NCBI GenBank assembly: GCA_003313425.1
Contig: NHZP01000029.1
Span: forward strand, 620,001 to 684,000
Length of the DNA stretch: 64,000 bases
Direction: 5' to 3'
DNA from: Pseudopyrenochaeta lycopersici
Lineage: Eukaryota > Ascomycota > Dothideomycetes > Pleosporales > Pseudopyrenochaetaceae
Part shown: in pieces, positions 35,463-45,804 of the stretch
Position numbering within the stretch: the stretch's first letter is position 1
How the letters are laid out: every line of letters starts with the position of its first letter
The notes under the pieces: model-generated
The model's input: the letters and a program-made list of their open reading frames with translations, nothing else
The model's database searches: none
Told to the model about the DNA's origin: nothing
Program-made: the position numbers and the translations under genes

Positions 35463-38400
35463 AGTAAGGGTTTGCGAAGTTGTGGTTGAGACTGTGTAAA
35501 TAAAACCTTCGAGAGTAATTGTATATATTGATCCTTTCACTTGGCCGAGTGGTCTGGACGGTGGGCTAACAATCGTGGTGATGTCCTGTACTGACATTCG
35601 AGCTGCTACAGCATTTTCTGGGTCGTCTCCGAATTTTCCACGTCGTGATGTCGGGTGCAGGACGACCATCATAGTAAGCATGTTAAGCCTGTATTCAAGG
35701 GCAACCATGCAGAATCGTCTCACTCCTTAAATGCTGCAGATCGATCCTCATCACAAAGTTGGTGAATATTTCCCCGTACCACTGAAATTTATTCCGCTCC
35801 ACTTTCAGGCCAAACCGGCGGCATGTGATGGTCTTCAAGATTGAACGGGGTATGAGGTGGATTTTCATTGTTCTGAAAACACACCACCAGCTATGATTTA
35901 CGGGGTCCCTATTCGATCAATTTATCCTCATGAATGCCGAAATGTATTTGCCCGCTATCCGTAGACCTTGATTAGGCGAAATGGCGATCGTGATGGCAAA
36001 TGGAATGCCTTGGTATTGACCCCCCATTTAGTTTCAAGTACTAATCGCGACAAGGTCTAAGACGCCTGACACGTTTTGAGATACCCGCTTGCACTTATTT
36101 TTCTGCATTCATTCCCAGAACGCAATATGGAGTATAGGTGTTAGAAATGCCCCTGCCATATTGGCTCCAGGTGGTGGAAGCCTCGTGATGATGCTATGAG
36201 AAACCCAGTCTTGCCGCCGTATTTTATATCTACTGCGCCCCGTAATTAGATTCTCCGAATAAGATGGTTCTTGGACTTGACAATACTAGGGCCAACCTCT
36301 TCGCCACGCCCCAAACTCGTGGCGCTACTGTTTCTATTCTCTCAGCGTGGCTCCGTCATGTAGTACAGATGTTCTCTACACTTAAGTTCATGGTCATTTT
36401 CACTATTCTTCTTATCCCTAGAAATGCCCTGGAGCGTTGTGCTCGAGATCAGGGCATGGATAGCGATTATATTCGAAGGAAAGTAAAGCTCACTAAATTC
36501 CTAAATACGGTAGCGGTAAAGCAATGGTGAAGTCTAAGGTGTAGTATCAAAGCCGCCTTTAGTAGTTTTCAGCACGGAGTTCGGCATTGAAATAACGTAG
36601 CCTAGCTGCTATTGTCTAATTATGCGATGATCACTAAGGCTTACATCCAAGTAAAGTTAACTCTGGTCACTGATTAATCCGAGACCGTACGGGAATGTAA
36701 AGCCAACCCTAGATTGAATATTACTTTGCGACGACCAATTTTCGGCTTCCCAGGTCGTCCCGCAATACCCTACCTCAATATTTCATCTCCATCCACAAAC
36801 TTTTCTTTTAAAAGGACAGGTGTAAGCTTGTAGCGCTTCACTTCTTCTATCTTATTGCACTTTCTGCTTCATACATGTTCGTTACATTCAACCAAAGCGC
36901 AGGTGAATATTTAGCATAACGGCAACACCATTTCCACACCATACTATATGTATGGCGTATTGAGTCATGTGAAATTGAACGATTAACTATCCTCCATTTA
37001 TCACACACAATACAACCATTGAATGGAAAGACATTTTCATAGATGCCTTTGTCATTGAAATTACCTTCTTTACTCCCATACCCTAGCCATTGTGTCACAA
37101 AGCGACAGCCCAAGACCGCAAGTAATTCTCATATGTTCACTGAAAATGGAAGAGCTGCATCATATTTGCAAGGGGCTTTTGTGTACACCATTTGCTGATA
37201 AACTTATATCCACAACAAATGCAACTTTGACCAACTCCTAAGATGGCGCTATGGCTGATCAGAAAGTTCATGGCCGCCAAATGGGCAAAGCCTAAGCAGG
37301 ATATGAGAAAATTCAAGCCGTCCTAATGATATTTAAATTTCATGATCCCGCACCCCTTCGTGCATAATTGTAGCAGTATGTCACTAAGCACCATATCCGT
37401 GAAATGCTTGAAAGACAGAGGTTAGTGGAGTAGCTTTGATCGGAAAGTAGTAATCGAAGGCTATAGTTTGCTACAATATCTGTCCCCATCGCAACCATTG
37501 TATGGCAGAGGAGTGGATATGATGGCGGGGTAAACACGAGTTGGACCGCTGGGAGAGGTAACAATAGTGGGACTGAGCCATTCTCCATATGCAAACAGCC
37601 TTTCTCAGGCCTAGGGGGTTTACCTCTCGATTAGGAACAGAGCATGCGGAGGAACGCCAGCTTCATTGTATTCTCTTTTTTTTATTGCCGGGTGAAGATG
37701 AAATGTCCTCTTGCGTCAACCATCTCACATTGGCGGGCTGCGACCGAAGGCTTTTCTTGCATATGGTTGACTACAGCATGGGATACTAGAGTAGTCTGAG
37801 GCTGTTCAGTTATGGTTGTCTTCGGGCGCTTAGGAGCTGGTTCCTAGCGCCCGCTCCTGTTAGTCAATTGGTATGAGTAGAAGCTTTCCCTAGGACAAAA
37901 CGACCATAAAATAGTCGCTGGTACCATATTCCTATAGTTTTCAGTGCATAATTTTTGCTTTGTGGTGGATTATGTGGGCTGCAGACATCGTAGAGGGCGC
38001 AAGCCATAGAGCAATGTTTGCGCAAAACTTAAGCTCTTCGCAGAAACCCTCGCATAGACTGCAGAGGTCTATTGATTGTTTAGTTGATAGCATGAGGTCG
38101 TACATTTTAGTATTTTTTGGGAATTGACTCTCGCTTATGTTGGTAGGACTTACATCGTCCAGCCACAAGCATAAGTCGAGCATCTTTCGACCATATAGCC
38201 ACCATTGTGTAGTTCTGGCGCTAATGATGGTTTCACATTTGTATTTTGTTGTCAAGAAGCGGCTACATTATATGCGGCACGTATAATGGAGTCAATGAGA
38301 GCCTGAGCCTCATGACAGTCCCTGAGAATTTTCGTCACTTGGCCCGGATGTCAGTCGTAAGGCCAGAAACTTGATGAACGTAATTACTTCTCCGCAGTAC

Positions 38401-39397
38401 CCTTTTTTCCGTAATCTCAGCAGCTGAACGCTTCATGAAGCTCTTCAACTGTATCTCTTATACAGTACGCTGAGAAATTGACCCCCATGACTTTAGTGGT
38501 ACGATGTAAGGCCAATAGGTGGCTGACCTTGGTCTAATGAAAGTAATTGACTCGTGTCAACTACGGGGGCTGCAAAGAAAAAATTTCGGCTTGGGTGGAC
38601 TGAGATCATTCGACTCGCGTTGCAAACGAAAAAGAAAATTGGCATGACTGGGCCGTTGTATCCTTTGGTATCACAGCCAGTAAGGGTTGGGCGATGTCGT
38701 GCTTCAAAGTACCGCAGCCATAGACTGAACGTTGCTCAATCTTGGCTCGTTGTGCGTGTAGTGGCATTTGTGTCGAGACACAACAGATTGCAAGATTATA
38801 CGCTCAAGGTGGGCACTCCAGTAATAAAAGGGAAAGCAGTTCGAACTGGAGCTGAAGAAGGCATGAATCGCAGATTCTGTTGCACGGAGCATTAGTTCGC
38901 ACACGGTTCAAGAATCTGCTGAGCAGTCTTCACATTGAGCGGACCAACTTTCTCCAGCAATCACACGTTGGCTTGTCCTTCTCTACAAATTTTATGGGTT
39001 TATTGTGTCGATAACAACATTGTACTATTACTGCGTGGGAAGCTAACGAAAGGGCCAATTGAAGGGACGGTCCACTGAGGTCGTTGATACTAAATTTACC
39101 CGCTGCGGAGGTGCTAACTACAATTAGATCTGCGCTAGGGAGGCGGGTCGTAAGTAATAACGTGCGAGGCTTGCAAGATGATGTGTTGGTATCAGATGAA
39201 CGATGAACATGTGGTACCCAGGACTGGTGGAAGTAGCATAGACCACGTTTCCCCAATTTCCCCACCGTGCCTGGAGCGGCCGATCTTCCGCTTCTACGAC
39301 CAAGAGAATCCGGGGTGGCAATCTTCCACCACTCATCAACATGGACACCAGCCACACTCCTCGCACATGCCATGATTGCGCATCATCCTCCATGCTC
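35463..39397. other. Long gene-poor intergenic region
   Basis: Almost 4 kb between the GH6 and pectate lyase genes. The longest frames (about 200 codons antisense to the GH6 3' end, 147 codons at 38930-39373, 113 codons at 38554-38895) have no domain, codon or splice support. I see no transposon termini or tandem repeats. Confidence 0.5.
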
Positions 39398-39573
39398 CTG
39401 GGGCGTGATCTATCTCGCTTACACTGAGCTGCCGCATCACGGCAACGATATTGACCTGCACTCGCGGAGATGGAGACCCTGAACCAGGTTCACGATCCGC
39501 CCTGGGGAGATTTTACCGGAAGAATTCCTCCTCTGCCAGGTACGCTTGCCAGATAGCCGGTGAGGGCCTGGGG
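39398..39573 (+). promoter_or_regulatory. Three CTGGGG (CreA-type) sites upstream of the pectate lyase
   Basis: CTGGGG occurs at 39398-39403, 39502-39507 and 39568-39573, all on the plus strand and 127-302 bp before the ATG. The hexamer fits SYGGRG, the binding consensus of the carbon catabolite repressor CreA/Cre1. Three copies in about 180 bp make glucose repression plausible. Confidence 0.5.
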
Positions 39574-39608
39574 AGAGGTTCTGTTCGCTGGATCAAATGC
39601 TCGTCGAG

Positions 39609-39616
39609 TATAAATA
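39609..39616 (+). promoter_or_regulatory. TATA box of the pectate lyase gene
   Basis: A perfect TATAAATA lies 84 bp before the ATG and downstream of the CTGGGG cluster, a normal core-promoter position for an inducible secreted enzyme. Confidence 0.7.
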
Positions 39617-39699
39617 GGGCAGTGATATCGTTGTGCAATATACATTGAAGCGTCAAGAGCCTTCAAGTCTTTCAGTCTGTCCTCTTTCTAAGTGACAAG

Positions 39700-40773
39700 A
39701 TGAAGCTGTCAATCCTCTCCGTCTTTTCTCTCGCCCTTGCTGCGTCTGCTGCACCTGCAGGATGTGACTTCAGCCTGGTCGGCTTCGGCAAGGACAACCC
39801 AATCGGTCCAACAACTGGTGGTTCTGGCAAAGGCAGCAAGACTGTCACGGTCTCTACTGTCCCTGAATTCCTTGCCGCCATCAACGGTACTGCGCCGACT
39901 ATCATCTACGCGAAAGGAACCTTCAACTTCACGAGCCGCCCGAGGGTGGGAAGCAACAAGTCTCTGATCGGAGTTGGAAAGAGTGCCCTCATAACTGGAG
40001 CCGGTCTTACCATTGCGAACAGCACCAATGTTGTTGTCCGCAACTTTCACATCAAGGGGATAATCGACAATGACGGAATTACCATCTCAAACAGTACCCG
40101 AGTATGGATTGACCACAACGAGTTTTCGTCGAGCAACTTCCCCGCTGTGGGTCCCGATTACTATGATGGGCAATGTGATATCATCCGTGCTAGCGATTGG
40201 ATCACAATCTCATGGAACTATTTCCACGACCACTGGAAGAGTTCGCTCATTGGCAACAATGACAAGTTCCGAGACATTGACTTTGGTCACTTGCACATTA
40301 CCTATCACCACAACTACTGGCGCAACGAGGGCACGCGAGGCCCTGCAGGACGATTCGGCCACCAGCACATTTACAACAACTTGTATGAGGATTTCCTGTA
40401 CCAGGCGATTCACAGCCGAAGCGACAACCAGGTTCTTGTGGAGGCAAACGTTTTCACCGGCAAGACGAGGGAGGCTTTGAGCACATATGGCCTGGTCATT
40501 CCCGAAGATAGCCCCAACACATCCCCCCTTGGTGACTACGAGCTCGACGGGTTTGCCAACCTTGGTGCCAGTACGTTTATTCCCCCTCCAAAAACCCCCA
40601 AACAAAAAAAGGAAAGTGTGCTAATCGCGGTTGCAGAGAACGATTTCGGCAAAGCGACTGTCAATATCACTCAAGTTGGCGACTTCAAAAAGGCTCCCTA
40701 CAGGTTCCAGCTCACTCCGCTCAGGGAAGTATCCAAGGTTGTTAAGGCTGGTGCCGGCATTGGAAAGATCTGA
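39700..40773 (+). CDS. Secreted pectate lyase (PL1 family)
   Basis: It cleaves polygalacturonate by beta-elimination with Ca2+ outside the cell. Signal peptide MKLSILSVFSLALAASA (1-17), then a right-handed parallel beta-helix: KSLIGVGKSALITGAGLTI, VVVRNFHIKGI, DGITISNSTRVWIDHNEFSS, WITISWNYFHDHWKSSLIG and LHITYHHNYWRNEGTRGPAGRFG, with the WIDH and RGP-R segments of the PL1 active site. A 66-nt intron at 40571-40636 (donor GTACGT, branch CTAAT, acceptor TTGCAG) joins NLGA to KNDFGKATVNIT. It is a multiple of three and has no stop, so unspliced RNA would also be translatable with 22 extra residues. Spliced length is 335 aa. A TATA box and three CreA-type sites precede it. Confidence 0.94.
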   Translation: MKLSILSVFSLALAASAAPAGCDFSLVGFGKDNPIGPTTGGSGKGSKTVTVSTVPEFLAAINGTAPTIIYAKGTFNFTSRPRVGSNKSLIGVGKSALITGAGLTIANSTNVVVRNFHIKGIIDNDGITISNSTRVWIDHNEFSSSNFPAVGPDYYDGQCDIIRASDWITISWNYFHDHWKSSLIGNNDKFRDIDFGHLHITYHHNYWRNEGTRGPAGRFGHQHIYNNLYEDFLYQAIHSRSDNQVLVEANVFTGKTREALSTYGLVIPEDSPNTSPLGDYELDGFANLGASTFIPPPKTPKQKKESVLIAVAENDFGKATVNITQVGDFKKAPYRFQLTPLREVSKVVKAGAGIGKI

Positions 40774-41293
40774 GGAAAGTAGGGTGCTAGTGCAAATGAC
40801 TATAGACATTCTTGTTTCAAAATTTTGCTCCCGGTTACATGTAAAGGCCCAGGGGGTTAAAGATAATGTTTTTACCATAAATTTTGAGGATCAATTCGTC
40901 ATAATCAAGCCGATTCTTGTCAGTGCTTTCCCACGTTTGCATCTCCCAAAACATCAAACGTATCAAAAGAGGCAAGGAAACAAGCACAAAAATTCGTACT
41001 AGATCTCGATCTAACATAATTTAAGACAATTATGACAGCATGGCATAAAGTGTTGACAGGGGCGTCGAAGCAGCCAACGGCGTGCATGCATGTGTACAAT
41101 GAAATTCCCGGTCTATGAAATGCTCTTGTCGTTTGTCTACACACACATATCGTCGAACGTCTACACACACATATCGTCGAATGTCTACACACACATATCG
41201 TCGTATGTCTACACACACATATCGTCGTATGTCTACACACACACATATATAAGGTACAGGATTGATTTACATTCCGCCGCGTGGGCAGAAACG
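40774..41293. other. Convergent intergenic region pectate lyase/mS23
   Basis: The 3' ends of two convergent genes face each other. The region holds the 24-bp minisatellite listed next and otherwise AT-rich UTR-like sequence. Confidence 0.6.
41135..41250. repeat. 24-bp minisatellite (GTCTACACACACATATCGTC...)
   Basis: Nearly five tandem copies of a 24-bp unit that begins GTCTACACACACATATCGTC and ends in GAAC, GAAT or GTAT. The first two units are separable from the last by these end variants, and the array ends in a CA/TA dinucleotide run. It sits just beyond the 3' end of the mS23 gene. Confidence 0.9.
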
Positions 41294-42113
41294 TCATGCA
41301 TGGACGGCGACGCCAACCACGGGCGTTTTTGTGTTGGATGGATTCGGGGCGGTGGGGTGTAATTCGTCGATAGCACTCTCATAGTCGGTACTGGCCAGGT
41401 CGGCAGCGGTCCCCTCGTCCTGCTGGCCACTGAACAGCTGTGCGCGCATAGCCTGCTCGTCGTCAATCTGGGTGGCGGCCCATGTCTTCCAATTCTCCCA
41501 GGTGTGGTCTTCGAGCTGCATGCCGATCTCGAGCGGGCCTTTGCCAAAGTAGGCGCCGACGTGCTGGGCTTCCTCCTTTGCGATGCGCGAGCGGATCTCG
41601 GCGCGGTGGCGGTGGGCGTAGAATTCGCGGCGGGCTTGGTCGTAGGCCGAGGGCTTTGAGAGAGAGCGGTGCTTCATGAGCCACATCTGGCGTTGGACAA
41701 CACTGAGCTGTAAGTATGGGTTGCTGGGAAGGCACTGGGGGCCGGGGTGCGTACCTCTCACCGTCCAACTGCTTGCCTGGCTGCACGATGCTGCTCCAGT
41801 CGTGGCGCTTGGCATCGTTGCCGCTGTCTTCGACGACCAGCCGCGGGCGTGCCAGCTCCCAGGGGTGGTCGCCGAAGAAGTCGGAGCGCAGCTTGTCCTC
41901 CGGGTAGGCAATGGGCAGCGGCTTGAACAGCCTGCTCGCTTTGCGCGCGTGTCGGATTTTGGGGATGCGGAGGACCGGGCGGGCGAGGGTCTCGGCGGGC
42001 GGGATGTTGCCCACCACGTCGTACCACTGCGGGAGGCTGGTGTTGCGTTTCGAGTCGAAGAGGGCTTTTGCGGTCTGGCGCACGCGCAGCGGCCGGAAGT
42101 CGTAGCGGCCCAT
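41294..42113 (-). CDS. RSM25: Mitochondrial small-subunit ribosomal protein mS23 (Rsm25)
   Basis: A component of the mitoribosomal small subunit. Exons are 42113-41755 and 41702-41294, giving 255 aa. The 52-nt intron (GTACGC...GCTCAG) joins PGKQLDGE to SVVQRQMWLMKHRSLS, restoring the family reading. The N-terminus MGRYDFRPLRVRQTAKALFD is basic and is the usual start of fungal mS23. LPQWYDVVGNIPPAETLARP and DFFGDHPWELARPR are further family runs. The C-terminal half is charged and helical (YDQARREFYAHRHRAEIRSR) with a variable Thr/Pro-rich tail. Other in-frame ATGs upstream (for example 42185) would add a run absent from the family. It shares a 208-bp promoter with a mitochondrial PPR gene. 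Confidence 0.93.
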
Positions 42114-42321
42114 GGCGGGGCGGGCGGTGGGAGGTGGTAGAGCGAGCACGAGGGCGGAGGCTCGAGAATGATGCTGGCGTGCCAAGACATGGTCGACGCG
42201 AAATCTTTCTGTGCCCGCTGCTCTCCCACGCGCCCACAGCGCCCCTCGCAGTCAATTGCTCTGCAGCCACCCCATGGACCACGTCCGAGCCGGTTACCGC
42301 TGACACGATGCTCGACCTCTC
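42114..42321. promoter_or_regulatory. Bidirectional promoter mS23/PPR
   Basis: Only 208 bp separate the divergent starts of two genes for mitochondrial gene expression. GC-rich, without a clear TATA box. Confidence 0.65.
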
Positions 42322-43974
42322 ATGTCCCTCCTCCGCACCCTCGACCGGACCTCGGCAGTCTCCAATCCGCTCCTTCCTCGCCCGCTGCTCGCCCTGCTAT
42401 GCCCGCCGCGCAGCTTCACCAGCTCCGCTCTGAATCGCCGGCAGAGGGCATGGCGCGAGGCCAGCAAGGACGACGCCTCTGCCGCCTCTGCTGCCTCTGC
42501 CGCCCCCCCTGCCCGAGCCCGGCCCAGGACGCCGTTTGCCAGATTCAGGGCGTTTGCAGAGAAGGAGCTCAAGGCGCTGGTCGACTACTACGGCATCGAC
42601 GTGCACTCGCAGGCCCAGGACGACCTCGACCACCGGGGCAAGCTCATCTGGTACGTCGGCGACGCCCACCAGCCATGGCCGCTGCGAGACGCCGCAGACG
42701 CCGCCCACGTCCAGCGCCTGCAGACGCTGCTCGAGGACGAGGAAGCCCCCCATGAAGACCTGTTCGACACGTACCAAATGCTCCCCTCGCCCGGCGTCGT
42801 CTATCTCCGGTCGGACACGATTCGCACGCTGCTGCACCAGCTCTCCATTGTCCAACGCCCCTCGCCGCCCGCCATGCAGCGCTTCCTCTCCATCCTCGAC
42901 GACATGAAAACCGCCCACATCCACATTCTCCGCTCCGAGTGGACATCGGCCATCCACCTTGCGGGACGCGCCATGGGCAAAGTCTCGGCCGACGACCTGC
43001 AGTCCGCACTGTACATCTGGCGGGACATGGAGCAGCGCGCCGGCGTCAAGGCCGGCTTTGTCACCCTCAACGTCCTCTTCAACGTGGCCGTCAAGGCCGG
43101 CAAATACTCGCTTGCCGAAACCTTCTTGAAGGAGCTGCAAGTGCGCAACCTCCCGCTCCATCGCCACTTTCGGGTCTCGGTGCTCTATTACTATGGCGTG
43201 CTGCAGAACGGAAATGCCGTCAGGAAGACGTACCAAGAACTCGTCGCCGCGGGCGACATCGTCGACACGGTCGTCATGAACGCCGTCATTGCAGCCCTGA
43301 TCCGCGCCGGTGAGCCCTCGGCAGCCGAACACGTCTTCGAGCGCATGAAGCGCCTCCATGCCCAACGACGAACTTCCGCCCCAGGCCACACCTTCTTCAA
43401 CCGGAATTGGAGAGATCGGAGATATCTAGCATTACATCTCGCACATGAAGCCCGCCGACTTAGCAGAGACGGAGATCATGACGAGCTGCAAAGACTTCAA
43501 GCCTTTGCACCAATTGCCCCGGACTCGAGAACATATGCAATTCTCATCCGCCACCACGCTTCGACTGCTGGAAACATCGACCGTGTGAATGAGTTGCTCC
43601 TAGAAATGAAGTACAACTCGGTCCCCCTCGAAGGCACAATCTTCATTGTCGTCTTCCACGGCTTCAACTCGTTCGGCGGTGTGCGCTACTCCTCCTGGAC
43701 TCCCGACAAGCTCGAGAAGATATGGACCCAGTATATAAACGCCTTAGACAAGCGGCTTGAGCGCACATGGCTGTCCAGCTTGGCCGTGATCGCTGCATTG
43801 AAGGCCTTCAGTCGATGCACAGACCCTCAACGCACATTGAGAGCTTGGGATCAGCTCCGCCAGATATGGCAGCCAAATGAGGAAGAGCTCGAGAATGTCA
43901 TGCGGGCGCTGAGGAAGCTGATTGCACACACTGACCCGGGCTTTGCCGACCAAGATCCTGATCGCAAGCCATGA
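42322..43974 (+). CDS. Mitochondrial pentatricopeptide-repeat (PPR) protein
   Basis: PPR proteins bind organellar RNA and act in its processing, stability or translation. Single exon, 550 aa. The N-terminus MSLLRTLDRTSAVSNPLLPR is Arg/Ser/Leu-rich with few acids, a likely matrix-targeting sequence. Helical repeat units follow, for example VTLNVLFNVAVKAGKYSLAE, VVMNAVIAALIRAGEPSAAE plus HVFERMKR (about 316-343) and RTYAILIRHHASTAGNIDRV (about 400-420), each with the two-helix, about 35-residue pattern. The specific RNA target is unknown. It is head-to-head with mS23, which supports a role in mitochondrial translation. The long antisense frames here are GC shadows. Confidence 0.88.
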   Translation: MSLLRTLDRTSAVSNPLLPRPLLALLCPPRSFTSSALNRRQRAWREASKDDASAASAASAAPPARARPRTPFARFRAFAEKELKALVDYYGIDVHSQAQDDLDHRGKLIWYVGDAHQPWPLRDAADAAHVQRLQTLLEDEEAPHEDLFDTYQMLPSPGVVYLRSDTIRTLLHQLSIVQRPSPPAMQRFLSILDDMKTAHIHILRSEWTSAIHLAGRAMGKVSADDLQSALYIWRDMEQRAGVKAGFVTLNVLFNVAVKAGKYSLAETFLKELQVRNLPLHRHFRVSVLYYYGVLQNGNAVRKTYQELVAAGDIVDTVVMNAVIAALIRAGEPSAAEHVFERMKRLHAQRRTSAPGHTFFNRNWRDRRYLALHLAHEARRLSRDGDHDELQRLQAFAPIAPDSRTYAILIRHHASTAGNIDRVNELLLEMKYNSVPLEGTIFIVVFHGFNSFGGVRYSSWTPDKLEKIWTQYINALDKRLERTWLSSLAVIAALKAFSRCTDPQRTLRAWDQLRQIWQPNEEELENVMRALRKLIAHTDPGFADQDPDRKP

Positions 43975-44250
43975 GCCCCCCCCTTTTTTTTTCTATTTTA
44001 TTCTGGTTGGGTTTCTTGTTCTACTTCTTGTAAAATACAAATGTACAATATCTGGTAGGACGCAGATGGGGCAGCAAGTGCCAGCGAGCCCCCAAGTATC
44101 GGCACTCAACGTATTGATCATTGCGATCCTAATATAAATTCTCACATGGTGATAGTTGTTGCAGTTGAAATTAGTGTGAGAAGAGGGACGGACTTTTGCT
44201 AGGCACGTGAAGAAACGAAATCATTAGACTACCCAACTCAAGCATCAAAA

Positions 44251-45804
44251 TCACAACCTCGCCTTCGCCTTCTCGGCAGCCTTGTGGAGCTTCAACGCTT
44301 CCCGTACACCTAAATCAATCAGTACATCTTCTGAGCCACCTGGTACAACATAGCTAGGCACAGCACGGTAAAACGATTCAATGCGCGCGCCCTGGCCGGT
44401 CTTTGTCAGTCCGAGACTGTTTAATGTTGTCAGCTTCTTCGATACAAACAGGCGTGGTGTAGAAGTCAGAATTCACATACCCCCCCATGATCTTCAGGCA
44501 CTCCTCAGCGACATATTTGCACACCATCCCTGACTCGACTTTAAGAAGTGCGGTAGTGCCGCCGAGAAGTCGCGAACCGTCCGCGTCTGAGAGATTCTCG
44601 AGCTCGTAGATGACTTGCTCTGTCCAGGCTTGCAGTGACTCCACCATCCTACCCATGTTTCCAAACTTGTTGCGCACAACCGGTTGCTCAATCAATGTCT
44701 TGTCAAAGGCTTCACGCTTGATCGCCCACGCGAAGGCGTCCTGGATAGCGACACGGCAGCCGCGGATCGCCTGGAACGCAATCCAGAGACGCTCGTGGTT
44801 GAAGTTTATCATTGTTTGTCTGAACCCCTCGCCTTCTTTTCCAATTAGGTATTCTGCAGGTACTTTGACGTCCTCGAACGTGACATACGTAGTTGCTGAC
44901 AAGGGGCCAGCAATGACTTCAAGTTTGCGGGTCCGAAGGCCTTGGCTCCGTGGAATGAGTAACATGGAAATACCACCAGCGCCCGGCCCACCGGTGCGCA
45001 CGGCTGTCATAAAGTAGTCGCTGAACATGCCATTCGTTATCCACTTCTTCTCGCCGTTGACAATGTAATGTTTCCCGTCCGCTGTCTTCTCCGCCGTAGT
45101 CTGGATGTTCCTCACATCACTGCCCGCATCTGGCTCCGTGACGGCAAGACATATCCTTTTGTTCCCTGACAATATTTCCGGAAAGATCTTATCCTGAAGT
45201 CGCTGTGAGGCGAACTTTAGGAGCGGTGGGGCGCCAACGACGAGGCCGGTAAATAGGCTAGCAAGGCCACCCGAGCGAATGACCTCATCCCAAAGCACAA
45301 AGTCGTGGAAACCGTCCCATTCTGCGGGCTTGATACCGCCAATAATGGGATAATTCGACCATTGGGGTGGAATAGATTTACCGAATGCGATGGGGACAAG
45401 GAGGCCGGCTTCTGCGCATTTATTATAGATTGCAGGATCCACAGCCCCAGCATCAAGCCAGCCTTGAGTGTGAGCGGCAATATTCTGCAGAAAGATGTTA
45501 GGTAGGTTTGCCTAGAGAACAACCCGGTTTGCAACTGCAGTAAAGACACATAAGTAGTAGACATTAACGTCGGCGAAAATGCAATTGAAAATGACAAGCT
45601 ATATGGCGTACCTCTTCACACCAGGATCTCACGGCGTCGCGAAGTTTCCTGTGGCTCTCATTATAGTACGGCGACGGGCGGCCGGTGTACCTAATGTATA
45701 TTAGCTTCCATCTTGTCAATTTTCAGAAAAGGCCGTTCGACTTACCAGCTAGGCTCTGCCCAAGGCAAGGTGCTGCCATAGGGTTCAGACAATTTGCTTG
45801 TCAT
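44251..45804 (-). CDS. Acyl-CoA dehydrogenase family, PTS1-like C-terminus
   Basis: It oxidises an acyl-CoA to the 2-enoyl-CoA with FAD. Exons are 45804-45746, 45690-45612, 45484-44481 and 44416-44251, giving 435 aa. The introns are 55, 127 and 64 nt. The second is unusually long for this window, but both its ends are consensus and it restores WCEENIAAHTQGWLDAG. Family signatures are LAVTEPDAGSDVRNIQTTAE, KKWITNG, GEGFRQTMINFNHERLW, ESLQAWTEQVIYE and GGLGLTKTGQGARIESFYR. The N-terminus has PSWYTGRPSPYYNESHRKL, typical of fungal members, and no mitochondrial presequence. The last three residues, ARL, fit the PTS1 consensus, suggesting peroxisomes. A shorter reading stopping inside intron 3 loses the conserved C-terminus. 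Confidence 0.93.

Noticed and set aside
38554..39373. Frames of 113-147 codons in the GH6-pectate lyase gap
   Set aside because: No family signature, targeting sequence or splice logic; the lengths are within chance for this composition.
41135..41250. Direct repeats considered as a CRISPR array
   Set aside because: The units are contiguous with no unique spacers, and the genome is eukaryotic.
42397..43389. 330-codon minus-strand frame opposite the PPR gene
   Set aside because: Gly/Val-rich shadow of a GC-rich coding strand; the plus strand has PPR units and a targeting sequence.
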